From JACMJP01 sp046160675 (GTDB lineage Bacteria > Bacteroidota > Bacteroidia > Chitinophagales > BACL12): a stretch of DNA of 50,839 nucleotides. The notes below the pieces were generated by a model. That model saw only the letters and a program-made list of their open reading frames with translations, searched no databases and was not told the DNA's origin. How positions within the stretch are numbered: the stretch's first letter is position 1; every line of letters starts with the position of its first letter. The stretch lies in NCBI GenBank assembly GCA_046160675.1, contig JBJXHH010000053.1, positions 1 through 50,839 of the forward strand. Reading direction: 5' to 3'. Positions 30,744 to 39,748 of the stretch are shown here, piece after piece. A program made the translations under genes and the position numbers.

Positions 30744-32321
30744 TTACTCTCCCCTTCCGTGCACAAAAACTTTCTGGCTATTTATTACGCCGGTTTCAAG
30801 ATTTATCATTTCGAAGATGTATTGCCCTTTTCCGAGCCCTTTAACTTGAAGTTGCGTTGATTCTTCACCATTGTAATATTCCCCATTGAGCATTTGAGAA
30901 CCGAAAATTGAATAGATTTTTAATTTATAAGTTGAAGGATCCGCCCCTGTAATATATATATGGTCATTTTCGGTGGCCGGGTTGGGAAACACAGTAAAAA
31001 TAGTTTCCTGAACCATTTCGTTGCTTACAGAAATCACTTCGCTAAACCAAATTTCTCCGTCAGTGTCAACCTGCTTGATTCTGTAGTATGAAAGCACTGT
31101 TGAAACCGGGAAGTGCCGATAAGTATAAAAAGATTCTTCTGAGTTTGTACCCTTTGCATTCAAGCTTCCTATTTTTTTAAAGTTCTGTCCATCGGGTGAA
31201 TATTCAATTTCAAATTGGTCAATATTGTTTTCCGAAAGTGTTGCCCAATTTAGAACATTCCCTGCGCCGTTGGGTTCAGCTGTAAAAGAAAACAATTCAA
31301 GTGGTAAAAGGGGACCGCAAATATCAACCAATTCATAAAAATACGTTACTCCTATCAGATCAATCCCTCCACCTGTAGCATCTACGGTGTTTGTGGGAAA
31401 GATACTTGCATTTGTATAATCGAGTACCTGGGCTGCAGTGCTTGCAGTAACATCGGTTGCCATGAGTGAATATCCATAAATCGTTTCTCCTGTAATGAAG
31501 CCTAATGTAGAAAATGAAACAAACACTCCACCCCTGTTCTGAGAATTACTTTTGTTGCTAGGTCGAAGTTTTGCATCCCCAACATCTTTTCTTAGAACCG
31601 TGTATGTTACACTTCCTCCCGTTATGTTTCCCCAATCAGCAGTATTTATTGTTAAAGGTGCAGTTTTAAATCCGTTTGGGTCATTTGTTACATCAAGGGA
31701 TGATATGCCTACTATCTTCACTTTATCATGGGCACCATCGGCTCCTCTTTCAAATAAGATTATACCTTCAGTGACAGCATTTGATATTGTAAAACCAGCA
31801 GTTAAAATGACATCAAACCGTTCAATATTATTATTGTTAGTTCCCGCAGCCGTATTGTCAAATAAGTTATCAGTACCGGCATTAAACCAGCCTGATGAAA
31901 ATACGGTTTCCATAACATCTTCATAAGGTAACCGGGTAGAACTTGTTCCGCCTGTAGTCAAAGGGGTTGTTCCTTCCACCCAAATACAGGAAGATTCACC
32001 TGTTATAAATGCATTATCAACCCTTCTTAGTTTTATGATTTGCCCAGCGGTGGAGGGAATTTGTTGAAAACATTCACCTGTAGAAGTGTTTGCGGCATCA
32101 AGAATCTGTATATGATTAGACCATAAACCTGAACTTGTACCAAATTTCATTTCATAAGATCCTGAGGCTGCAACGCAGCCATCAGCTATATAACTACTGT
32201 TATCTGATGTTACAACATAGTGTGTGGTAGTAGATGTAATCTTTACTGGAGTTTGGGAATAAATTTTACTTATAAACAAAATAGTTACAAGAAAATTTAT
32301 GAAGTATAAATTTTTTCGCAT
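30744..32321 (-). CDS. Secreted protein with type A T9SS sorting domain
   Basis: A 526-residue cargo of the type IX secretion system. The signal peptide begins MRKNLYFINFLVTILFIS and is cut near IYSQ. The frame opens at 32369, but the ATG at 32321 places the signal at the N-terminus. The middle is rich in Thr, Gly and beta-strand patterns (SGSYEMKFGTSSG, GGVFVSFSTLGFITGETIYGY) with few charged residues. Before the tail lies a fibronectin-like segment common in such proteins (LNWATLSENNIDQFEIEYS, SYYRIKQVDTDGE). The last 75 residues (VFPNPATENDHIYITG, KGQYIFEMIN) are the type A sorting domain, removed and replaced by an anionic lipid anchor in known systems. No catalytic motif seen; role unknown. 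Confidence 0.9.
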   Translation of the reverse strand: MRKNLYFINFLVTILFISKIYSQTPVKITSTTTHYVVTSDNSSYIADGCVAASGSYEMKFGTSSGLWSNHIQILDAANTSTGECFQQIPSTAGQIIKLRRVDNAFITGESSCIWVEGTTPLTTGGTSSTRLPYEDVMETVFSSGWFNAGTDNLFDNTAAGTNNNNIERFDVILTAGFTISNAVTEGIILFERGADGAHDKVKIVGISSLDVTNDPNGFKTAPLTINTADWGNITGGSVTYTVLRKDVGDAKLRPSNKSNSQNRGGVFVSFSTLGFITGETIYGYSLMATDVTASTAAQVLDYTNASIFPTNTVDATGGGIDLIGVTYFYELVDICGPLLPLELFSFTAEPNGAGNVLNWATLSENNIDQFEIEYSPDGQNFKKIGSLNAKGTNSEESFYTYRHFPVSTVLSYYRIKQVDTDGEIWFSEVISVSNEMVQETIFTVFPNPATENDHIYITGADPSTYKLKIYSIFGSQMLNGEYYNGEESTQLQVKGLGKGQYIFEMINLETGVINSQKVFVHGRGE

Positions 32322-32324
32322 TAG

Positions 32325-32343
32325 GTGTGTGTGTATGTGTGTG
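32325..32343. repeat. GT dinucleotide tract
   Basis: A 19-base GT-rich tract, with one A interruption, lies 4 bases before the ATG of the type A T9SS cargo. It could slip during replication, but it is short and interrupted, so an effect on expression is only a possibility. Confidence 0.6.
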
Positions 32344-32568
32344 CAAAGGTCTACTATGAAAAAGGGCAAGCATTAACAGAAAACAAAGTCTTGTGACGGA
32401 TAAAATCGACCTTATCTGATTTCAAAATTTGATAAGGAAGACATTAAACTTTCTTCATTACTTCTAGTTTTCCTTTAATAATTTATTCTTGAATATTTAC
32501 TATTATCAACTTGCAAATAACTTTTGAAACTAAACACTTAGAAACGTTTTGCACGATACTATTTACAT

Positions 32569-32598
32569 GAAAAAAGCCATCCCTGATCAGGATGGCTT
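32569..32598 (-). terminator. Intrinsic terminator of rpsA
   Basis: On the minus strand, AAGCCATCC, a 7-base loop, and GGATGGCTT are followed by a T-run (the A-run at 32570-32575 on the plus strand). It lies 23 bases after the rpsA stop. The 247 bases between it and the T9SS-cargo start are AT-rich with no other feature seen apart from the GT tract. Confidence 0.85.
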
Positions 32599-32620
32599 CT
32601 CTTATTTTTAAATATTTATT

Positions 32621-34630
32621 CTATTCGTCTGTTTTTCCTTCTTCTGTCGTTGCATCAGCAGCATCTTCCGCTTTTGTTTCCGCAGGAATTTCAGTTTCCG
32701 CTTTCGTTTCAACCTTTGGTTCTGCTTTTGCTTTTTTCTCTTTTGCAACAGGAGCTTTGGTATCTGCTTCCATCTTTTCTTTCAGTTGAGAGAGAACATC
32801 CAATTCGCCGAGTGTAGTTTTTTCAATATTCTTCTGCACTTTGCTCAGTTGACTTTTGTTCTTCTTATCATCTTTACGGAAAGCATCTTTCTTTTCTTTT
32901 CTGTCCTCATAATTCTTGTCCTGAATAAAGCGGCTATGAGAAACGATAATGCGCTTATCCTGCCTGTCGAATTCAATTACTTTGAAAGACAATGTTTCAT
33001 CCACCTGTGCCGTTGTGCCATCAGCTTTTTCAAGATGTTTATTTGGTACATATCCTTCCACTCCATAAGGTAAGGAAACGATTGCCCCCTTATCTTCTTT
33101 CTTGATGATGGTGGATTCATGTACAGAACCTACTGGGAAGACGGTTTCAAAAGTATCCCAAGGATCTTCTTCTATCTGTTTATGGCCCAGAGAGATCTTC
33201 CGGTTCTCTTTATCGATATCAAGCACTACCACATCAAGAGTTTCCCCTACTTTGGTGAAATCGCCCGGGTGATTATAACGCTTAAGCCAGGAAAGATCTG
33301 AGATATGTACCATGCCTCCTACGTTCTGGTCAAGTTCTACAAACACACCGAAAGCTGTGATATTTTTCACAAGGCCTTTCAGCTTGCTGCCTTTTGGGAA
33401 TTTATCTTCTACATTACTCCAAGGATCAGGTGTAAGCTGCTTGAGCGATAAACTCATTTTACGTTCGTCTTTATCAAGCGTTACCACTTTTGCTTCGTAA
33501 GTATCATTCAGTTTGAAATAATCTTTACTGTTGATAGGCTGGTTACTCCATGATATTTCACTCACATGTATCAAACCCTCTACCCCGGGGCTAATTTCAA
33601 GGAAGGCGCCGTAGTCTTCAATATTCACAACTTTTCCTTTTACTACATTGCCTACGCTGAGGTCTTCAGTAAGAACTTCCCAAGGATGCGGTGTAAGTTG
33701 TTTCAATCCCAGTGAAATGCGTTTCTTATTATCATCATAATCCAACACAACTACATTCAGTTTCTGATTCATTTGCAGCACTTCATTCGGATGGCTGATG
33801 CGGCCCCATGAAATATCTGTGATGTACAATAAACCGTCAACACCGCCAAGGTCAATGAATGCACCAAAGTCAGTAATATTCTTGATAGTTCCTTCCAAAA
33901 CCTGGCCTTTTTCCAGCTTACCGATAATTTCCTGGCGCTGGCTTTCAATATCGCTTTCTATCAATGCTTTATGAGAAACAACTGCGTTCTTTATTACTTC
34001 ATTGATCTTCACAACTTTAAACTCCATCTTTTTACCAACAAACCCATCATAGTCTGTGATAGGCTTCACATCAATTTGAGATCCCGGAAGGAATGTTTCC
34101 AACCCGAACACCTCAACAATAAGTCCGCCTTTTGTCTTGCTGATGATATTACCAGTAACAATGGTTTCATTTTTATAAGCATCCATAATCTGCTCCCATG
34201 CCTTCATCATCTTAGCGCTCTTACGGCTGAGAACAAGGTGCCCTTTTGTGTCTTCTTTACTTACCACAAAAACTTCTACTTCCATTCCTGTGCGCAAATT
34301 CTCTAGATCCCGGAACTCGGCTTTAGAAACCAACCCATCTGATTTGTAACCAACATTCAACACTACATCAGTTTCAGTAATACCTACTACCGTAGCAATT
34401 ACTATCTCACTATCATTCAGGGTTTTGAAAGTGCCTTCATAGATGCGTTCCAGCTCTTCGGCTTTGTCTTTCGTGTAAGTTACTTTATTGCGTTTGTCAG
34501 TATCCCAGTTGAAGTCATCATGCGATGTAGGATTTACTGTTTCTGTTTCGGTTGCTATTGGAGTTTCAACCGTACTGTTTTCAGTGTTGTCGTTTACAAC
34601 CTCCACTGAATCTAAATTTTCGTTTGTCAA
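32621..34630 (-). CDS. rpsA: 30S ribosomal protein S1, TTG start
   Basis: A 669-residue ribosomal protein S1 that unfolds and docks mRNA on the 30S subunit. Six S1 (OB-fold) repeats lie at about 53-120, 134-207, 221-293, 306-380, 394-467 and 480-548. The central ones are classical (ITDFGAFIDLGGVDGLLYIT, IEDYGAFLEISPGVEGLIHV, ITAFGVFVELDQNVGGMVHI). The acidic N-terminus and a Lys/Glu/Ala-rich low-complexity tail of about 120 residues flank them. The start must be the TTG at 34630: an in-frame TAA lies 15 bases upstream and the next ATG falls inside the first S1 domain. It has its own promoter and terminator. The rare start codon may tune the level of this essential protein. Confidence 0.95.
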   Translation of the reverse strand: MTNENLDSVEVVNDNTENSTVETPIATETETVNPTSHDDFNWDTDKRNKVTYTKDKAEELERIYEGTFKTLNDSEIVIATVVGITETDVVLNVGYKSDGLVSKAEFRDLENLRTGMEVEVFVVSKEDTKGHLVLSRKSAKMMKAWEQIMDAYKNETIVTGNIISKTKGGLIVEVFGLETFLPGSQIDVKPITDYDGFVGKKMEFKVVKINEVIKNAVVSHKALIESDIESQRQEIIGKLEKGQVLEGTIKNITDFGAFIDLGGVDGLLYITDISWGRISHPNEVLQMNQKLNVVVLDYDDNKKRISLGLKQLTPHPWEVLTEDLSVGNVVKGKVVNIEDYGAFLEISPGVEGLIHVSEISWSNQPINSKDYFKLNDTYEAKVVTLDKDERKMSLSLKQLTPDPWSNVEDKFPKGSKLKGLVKNITAFGVFVELDQNVGGMVHISDLSWLKRYNHPGDFTKVGETLDVVVLDIDKENRKISLGHKQIEEDPWDTFETVFPVGSVHESTIIKKEDKGAIVSLPYGVEGYVPNKHLEKADGTTAQVDETLSFKVIEFDRQDKRIIVSHSRFIQDKNYEDRKEKKDAFRKDDKKNKSQLSKVQKNIEKTTLGELDVLSQLKEKMEADTKAPVAKEKKAKAEPKVETKAETEIPAETKAEDAADATTEEGKTDE

Positions 34631-34719
34631 AAAAACTAATTTTTAAAGGTTAACTGATATTGTTTATCTGTGCGTCCTGCTTAATGCGGGAGGTGACACC
34701 CCTTTTTTATGAGGGATGG

Positions 34720-34727
34720 CAAAGATA
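34720..34727 (-). promoter_or_regulatory. -7 box TATCTTTG of rpsA
   Basis: A perfect TAnnTTTG on the minus strand 90 bases before the TTG start, leaving a leader of about 80 bases. The leader contains GGGTGTCACC (34695-34704 on the minus strand), a small dyad that might be a control site. No clear -33 element. Confidence 0.5.
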
Positions 34728-34860
34728 GGGGATTTTGCGGAAAGAAGAAAAGGTGCTTGATTTCTGGATTCGGGAGGTGGGAATTCAATGATGATAGTAT
34801 TTTGACGGGCAGGTTATTAGATTTTTGAGTTACATATTCTGGTCATTTCATTGCCAATAC

Positions 34861-37527
34861 TCAATACTCTGTCCAATCTTTTTTGCGGGTTAATTTCAGG
34901 TCTTGTAACACCTGGGATTTTACATTGATGTTAAACACATAACTCTGGCGAATACCAAAAGGTATCCAGGAAAAACTCATCTCCCAGCAATGCAGGTTCC
35001 GGTATATGTTAACAGAAGTATATGAGAATTCTTTCAGCTCAAAATCAAAACCACTGTTCGCCTGAATTTTCCAATTGGGGGTAAGGTTGATATCGCCGCC
35101 GAAAGTAAGCGTCTGGGTAGTATACAATGAATCGGTTCCATTTGCAGAAAGGGTGTTAGTTATGCGTAGGTTGTATCCCGTGTTGAAAGACCAGGGAACT
35201 TCAAAGTCAATGTAATAATCCGGATTATCCCATACCATTTGCTGTTCTTCAGGTGTTCCGTAGTTGGTTCGCATTTCTGAGTTTTCGTTTCTTTTACTAC
35301 GCAACGATGTACTCAGGCTCATATTTGCGCTATTTAATCTTCCAAGCCTCTTATTTACATCCCATTCAAACTGGTTAATATTTCTCCCCAGTGAATCTAA
35401 AACGTAAGGATCGAAACTCCCCGAAACATTTATTCTCACTTTTTCAAACAATGTAGTGTAAGCACTAAAACTCATATCGCTTAAATTCAGGGAGTCAGCA
35501 GCGAAATTATAAGAACTTCCGATAGACATGTTTTCAATCAACTTCACTTTCTTTTCACCTGTTATAGTATCTTTCTGCGAAGCAATTTTCATTTCCAGGT
35601 TACTGCTCAGGTTCAGGCCAATGCTTCCAACTTGCCCGTTGGGTGGTGCTGCATAAACTCCTCCTTCAAAAACAGAATACTTTACAAGGTCTTGCTGATT
35701 GCCGGGATAATACTCCTTGTAATAGGGATATTTTGTTACATCTCCAAAATCAGGGCGGTAAGTAAAATTGATGGATGGGGTGAATGTTTGGCGGATAGCT
35801 TTGATCCTACCGTTAAACTGGGCTGTTGCATAAAGTTTTGTTGAGATACCCGCATTCATACTATAAAATCTGGCAGCCTCAAATCCTCTTACAGTATCAA
35901 TATCAATAGTAGTAAAACTTGTGTCAAAAACTATTTCTCCTGTGATAGGATCAATACCTGAAGTGATTAAAGTGTCAAGGTCATATGTTTTGCGGATGGT
36001 TTGAAAAAACCAATTCTCATCATAATTAAAAGAAGGTGTAAATGTGAAATACTTAAAAAACTTCACCGGCATAGAAGCAGAAAAACCCTGCGCTATTCCA
36101 TTCTTGAATTTCTCCAGGGATTCTCTTTCGAATAAAGTTGAGTCGGGAGACGAAATAGAATTTCTTGCACTTAAATCATAGTTGATACCGAACTGTGCAA
36201 GCGGATTATTATTATTTTCAATAACATTCTTGAACGGGTAAATCCGGTTCATGTTTAGCGCAACATCTGGTAGAGTAAGATTGACGATTCCGGTTGAAGT
36301 ATTCTGATCATGCCGTAAAGAAGAAGTAAGGGAAAAGGGTGTGCCCGTAAAAACTTTCCCATATGTAATGGATGAACTGAGAGAATTGTTCAAATAAGAT
36401 GAGTTGTATGAATTGTTTATAAGATAATCTGAAGTTCCGGCATTCACACTGGCGCTAAAAGATGTACCCGGCTTTGCTTTACTATCCTGGCTGTGACTCC
36501 ATCGAATGAAAAAATCTTTTGTCGGATTATAACCCGGCGTAAACTCAAGTCCGTTCTTGTTAACCGCATAATTCAGGCTGATGTTTCCGTTGTATTTATA
36601 TTTTGCGGCATATCGACTGTAAGCATTCAGCCGCCATGAACTGTTGGTGTAAATATCGCCTGTCAACGCAAGATCAAGATGATCTCCCAATGCAAAATAA
36701 TAACCCCCGTTCATTAAAAAATAACCTCTTGAGAAATTATACCCGTATGTGGGAATCATGATTCCGGATGTTTGCCCTTGTTTGATTGGAAAAATCCCGA
36801 AAGGCAAAAACAATGGCGTAGGTACATCCGCAATTACTAATTCTGCAGGCCCTGTAACTGCAATTTTTTGCGGAACAATTTTAGCTTTCTCCGCACCGAT
36901 GTAAAAATGCGGGTGATCAAGGTTACAGGTTGTGTATTTTAATCCGCTGCCAAAATAAGACTCATCACTGCCTTTTTTCGCAACCTCTGCAGTTACAAAT
37001 CCTTCGCCCTCCTGCCTGGAAAAATTATAAATTTTCCCCTTCTTTGAATCAAAATCATAAAGAAGTGTGTCACCTGCAAACCCATCTCCCCCATCCTCGA
37101 AATATGGTTTCTCCATGGCGGTATCCGAAGTATCTATTACTCTTTTCGCAATGAGTAATTTTTCCTCCCAGTTAAACTCAATGTAATCCGCTTCAAGATG
37201 GAAAGTCTGATAATCAATTACTCCGTTTAGATAAATATAAGTGATGCCTGAATCAATATCATACACAATAGAATCTACGCCGGAATAATTAATAATGGCA
37301 TCTAATGAATCTTCAGAAATCACATACCAGGATTTATTTCCTGTAAAAACGGTGTCAGTATACAAACTGTCAACTGCAAGCGTATCAGGGTCGACAAGCT
37401 CCGGCGAATCCACAGGAAATTGTGTTTGCTGCTCAATAAAATGAACAAATTCTGCGTTACATACCTGCCAAGGTTGCAATAAAGCAGAAAAGAACAACAG
37501 ATAAAATATGTAAATGTATATCCGCAA
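34861..37527 (-). CDS. lptD: LptD-like LPS-assembly outer-membrane protein, TTG start
   Basis: An 888-residue outer-membrane protein that inserts lipopolysaccharide into the outer leaflet. It starts with a signal peptide (MRIYIYIFYLLFFSALL, cut near CNA). The N-terminal part is an OstA/LptA-like periplasmic beta-jellyroll (GVIDYQTFHLEADYIEFNWE, GDTLLYDFDSKKGKIYN). Then comes the conserved TPLFLPFGIFPIKQGQTSGI, and a long beta-barrel domain follows (GYNFSRGYFLMNGGYYFA, repeated aromatic strands). Size and order fit Bacteroidota LptD. The only possible start in front of the signal is TTG at 37527, which stands directly after an in-frame TAG. It is divergent from the amidase gene and next to the MlaD-like and OstA-like genes, so the block serves the outer membrane. 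Confidence 0.9.
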   Translation of the reverse strand: MRIYIYIFYLLFFSALLQPWQVCNAEFVHFIEQQTQFPVDSPELVDPDTLAVDSLYTDTVFTGNKSWYVISEDSLDAIINYSGVDSIVYDIDSGITYIYLNGVIDYQTFHLEADYIEFNWEEKLLIAKRVIDTSDTAMEKPYFEDGGDGFAGDTLLYDFDSKKGKIYNFSRQEGEGFVTAEVAKKGSDESYFGSGLKYTTCNLDHPHFYIGAEKAKIVPQKIAVTGPAELVIADVPTPLFLPFGIFPIKQGQTSGIMIPTYGYNFSRGYFLMNGGYYFALGDHLDLALTGDIYTNSSWRLNAYSRYAAKYKYNGNISLNYAVNKNGLEFTPGYNPTKDFFIRWSHSQDSKAKPGTSFSASVNAGTSDYLINNSYNSSYLNNSLSSSITYGKVFTGTPFSLTSSLRHDQNTSTGIVNLTLPDVALNMNRIYPFKNVIENNNNPLAQFGINYDLSARNSISSPDSTLFERESLEKFKNGIAQGFSASMPVKFFKYFTFTPSFNYDENWFFQTIRKTYDLDTLITSGIDPITGEIVFDTSFTTIDIDTVRGFEAARFYSMNAGISTKLYATAQFNGRIKAIRQTFTPSINFTYRPDFGDVTKYPYYKEYYPGNQQDLVKYSVFEGGVYAAPPNGQVGSIGLNLSSNLEMKIASQKDTITGEKKVKLIENMSIGSSYNFAADSLNLSDMSFSAYTTLFEKVRINVSGSFDPYVLDSLGRNINQFEWDVNKRLGRLNSANMSLSTSLRSKRNENSEMRTNYGTPEEQQMVWDNPDYYIDFEVPWSFNTGYNLRITNTLSANGTDSLYTTQTLTFGGDINLTPNWKIQANSGFDFELKEFSYTSVNIYRNLHCWEMSFSWIPFGIRQSYVFNINVKSQVLQDLKLTRKKDWTEY

Positions 37528-37595
37528 CTAATTTGGAATAATTTTAATACGTATTTAACGACGGCTCAAAAAATTATTGCTCAATTACAAAAACT

Positions 37596-38759
37596 ATGCA
37601 CATCAGCACAAAGATACTGGCAATTCTTGTTGTGTTTTTCATCACAACTTCGTTCAAAACTTTTTATGAAGGTCAGCCTGCTACAAAATCAGGCTATGCT
37701 TTGAAGACCGTAGTAATAGATGCAGGTCATGGGGGGCATGACCATGGCTGCAGCGGCGCCACCTCAAAAGAAAAAAATGTTGCGCTTTCCATTTCTTTGA
37801 AACTTGGGGCATTAATAGAAAAAAACTATCCAGAAGTGAAGGTTGTATACACAAGAAAAACTGATGTATTTATTGAACTGCATGAAAGAGCTAATATTGC
37901 AAACAAAGCAAATGCAGATCTTTTTATTTGTATTCATTGCAACGCAAACCCAAGTTCTTCCCCATTTGGCACAGAAACGTATGTGATGGGTTTACATAAA
38001 ACAGATGCAAACCTGGGAGTAGCAAAAAGAGAGAATGATGTCATCTTACTGGAGGACGATTATAAACAACATTATGACGGCTTTGACCCCGGTGACCCGG
38101 CATCACATATCATGTTTTCTTTGTTTCAACATGCTTACATGAATCAAAGTATTTTATTTGCAGCAAAATGCGAAGAACAATTTAAATCTGCAAAAAGACA
38201 TTCAAGAGGTGTTAAGCAGGCTGGTTTTTTAGTTCTCTGGAAAACAAGTATGCCAAGTGTTTTGATTGAAACAGGTTTTCTCACAAACACAAAAGAGGAA
38301 AAGATTTTAGCCTCAACTGAAGGACAGAAAGTTACAGCAGAATGCATTTTCCGTGCCTTTCAATCTTACAAAAATGATATGGAAAACACCGGCGGGAAAA
38401 TAGATGAAAAAGACCTTGCAACTCTTGAATCAGAGATGGATAAGGTAGATACTTCTGAAGAAAATTTTGAAGAAGGTGCATCCGTAAACGGTGTTGAATA
38501 CTTTGTTCAGTATTATGCAAGTGAGAGTGAATTGAAAACAACCGATAAAAAATTTTCTTCCCTGAAGAATGAAAAAATCACTTACACAAAAGAAGGCAAG
38601 TGGTATAAATACAAAACCGGCCCTTATTCAACGCTAAATACTGCAACTTTAAAACAAAAGAATATCAGAAATATTGGCTATAGGGATGCTTTTGTAATTG
38701 CCTATAAAGACGGCAAAAAAATAAGCCTTGAGGAAGCCCGTACCTTGCAACCACAGTAA
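37596..38759 (+). CDS. N-acetylmuramoyl-L-alanine amidase (Amidase_3)
   Basis: A 387-residue exported zinc amidase that cuts the sugar-peptide bond of peptidoglycan, used in daughter-cell separation. It has a signal-like hydrophobic N-terminus (ILAILVVFFITT). The catalytic domain has zinc ligands His45 (DAGHGGHD), Glu59 (SKEKNVALS) and His114 (ICIHCNA), with catalytic Glu225 (SVLIETGFLT). About 80 residues inserted before the last motif form the regulatory helix of AmiA/B/C-type enzymes. The C-terminal 75 residues (VEYFVQYYASESEL, KYKTGPYSTLNTA) form a SPOR-like fold that may bind denuded glycan at the septum. It is divergent from lptD and followed by the MCE gene after 38 bases. Confidence 0.93.
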   Translation: MHISTKILAILVVFFITTSFKTFYEGQPATKSGYALKTVVIDAGHGGHDHGCSGATSKEKNVALSISLKLGALIEKNYPEVKVVYTRKTDVFIELHERANIANKANADLFICIHCNANPSSSPFGTETYVMGLHKTDANLGVAKRENDVILLEDDYKQHYDGFDPGDPASHIMFSLFQHAYMNQSILFAAKCEEQFKSAKRHSRGVKQAGFLVLWKTSMPSVLIETGFLTNTKEEKILASTEGQKVTAECIFRAFQSYKNDMENTGGKIDEKDLATLESEMDKVDTSEENFEEGASVNGVEYFVQYYASESELKTTDKKFSSLKNEKITYTKEGKWYKYKTGPYSTLNTATLKQKNIRNIGYRDAFVIAYKDGKKISLEEARTLQPQ

Positions 38760-38797
38760 TTTCAACGGCATCCTAAAAACCACTAACTTCGCCCGGA

Positions 38798-39748
38798 ATG
38801 AAGATCACAAAAGAGATAAGAACAGGCCTGCTGATAGCCATTGCCCTCACAGTACTTATCCTCGGTTACGGATGGCTGAAAGGCGCTGATTTTTTAAATA
38901 AAGGATCCTACTATACTATACATTATGACGATGCCTTCGGTTTGCAAAAAGGCGATAAAGTATTGATAGTAGGGTACGAGGTCGGAAAAGTACAGGATAT
39001 TATTTTGCGGGACAATAACATGGGTGTAAAAATCCTTTTGAGTATTACTGAAGATATAGATATCCCTGTTGACTCAAGAGCAATTATTGGAGGAGATTTT
39101 CTTGGAGAAAAATATGTGAAATTGGAATTGGGGAAAAGCCAGGAGATAGCAAACAAAGAAACAATTCTTGCCGGAGGAGTTGAAGCGGATGTTCAAAGCG
39201 AGATTAAGGTTTTATCCGGAAAGATAAATACCATGATTACATCTATTGATACCACCATTAATGTGTTAGGCAGTATTTTCACCGAGAATTTAAAGGAAGA
39301 TTTTGCGAAAAGTATTACTGGTATAAAAAATACTTTAGAAAGTTTTAATAAATCTGCTGCCCGGTTTAATGACCTACTCGCAAGAGAGGAGCCCCGTATA
39401 AAGGAAATCATTTCTAACGTTTCTTCCACTACAGATTATGTCAGCGAAAGCGAAGGAAATGTAAAAGCAATTCTTGAAAACCTGAAATCCTTGAGTGACA
39501 CTCTCAACTCTATTCAATGGGAAGAACTTTCAGTTCAACTCGATAAAGCTGTTGAAAATATTACCACACTTTCAGAAAAAATAAATAGCGGCCAAGGTTC
39601 ACTGGGTATGATAGTGAATGATAAGAACCTGTACCTGGAACTCACTCAAACGATTGCAACCTTAGACTCTGTGCTCACACAATTCAGCGCAAACCCTGAA
39701 ATTAAAGTTTCACTCTTCGGTGGGAAAAACAAAAAGGACGACGAATAA
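38798..39748 (+). CDS. MlaD-like MCE-family lipid-transport protein
   Basis: A 316-residue protein anchored by one N-terminal helix (GLLIAIALTVLILGYGWLKG), with an MCE domain outside the cytoplasm (YYTIHYDDAFGLQKGDKVLIVGYEVGKVQDI, VPVDSRA-type IPVDSRAIIGGDFLGEKYVKLELG). A long helical coiled-coil tail follows (about 140-300). It binds phospholipid and acts with an ABC transporter to move lipid between the membranes; no ABC genes are in this window. Its stop shares one base with the next ATG (TAATG), so it is co-translated with the OstA-like gene. A TAACTTCG at about 38782 is near a -7 box with one mismatch, but an operon with the amidase is more likely. Confidence 0.92.
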   Translation: MKITKEIRTGLLIAIALTVLILGYGWLKGADFLNKGSYYTIHYDDAFGLQKGDKVLIVGYEVGKVQDIILRDNNMGVKILLSITEDIDIPVDSRAIIGGDFLGEKYVKLELGKSQEIANKETILAGGVEADVQSEIKVLSGKINTMITSIDTTINVLGSIFTENLKEDFAKSITGIKNTLESFNKSAARFNDLLAREEPRIKEIISNVSSTTDYVSESEGNVKAILENLKSLSDTLNSIQWEELSVQLDKAVENITTLSEKINSGQGSLGMIVNDKNLYLELTQTIATLDSVLTQFSANPEIKVSLFGGKNKKDDE

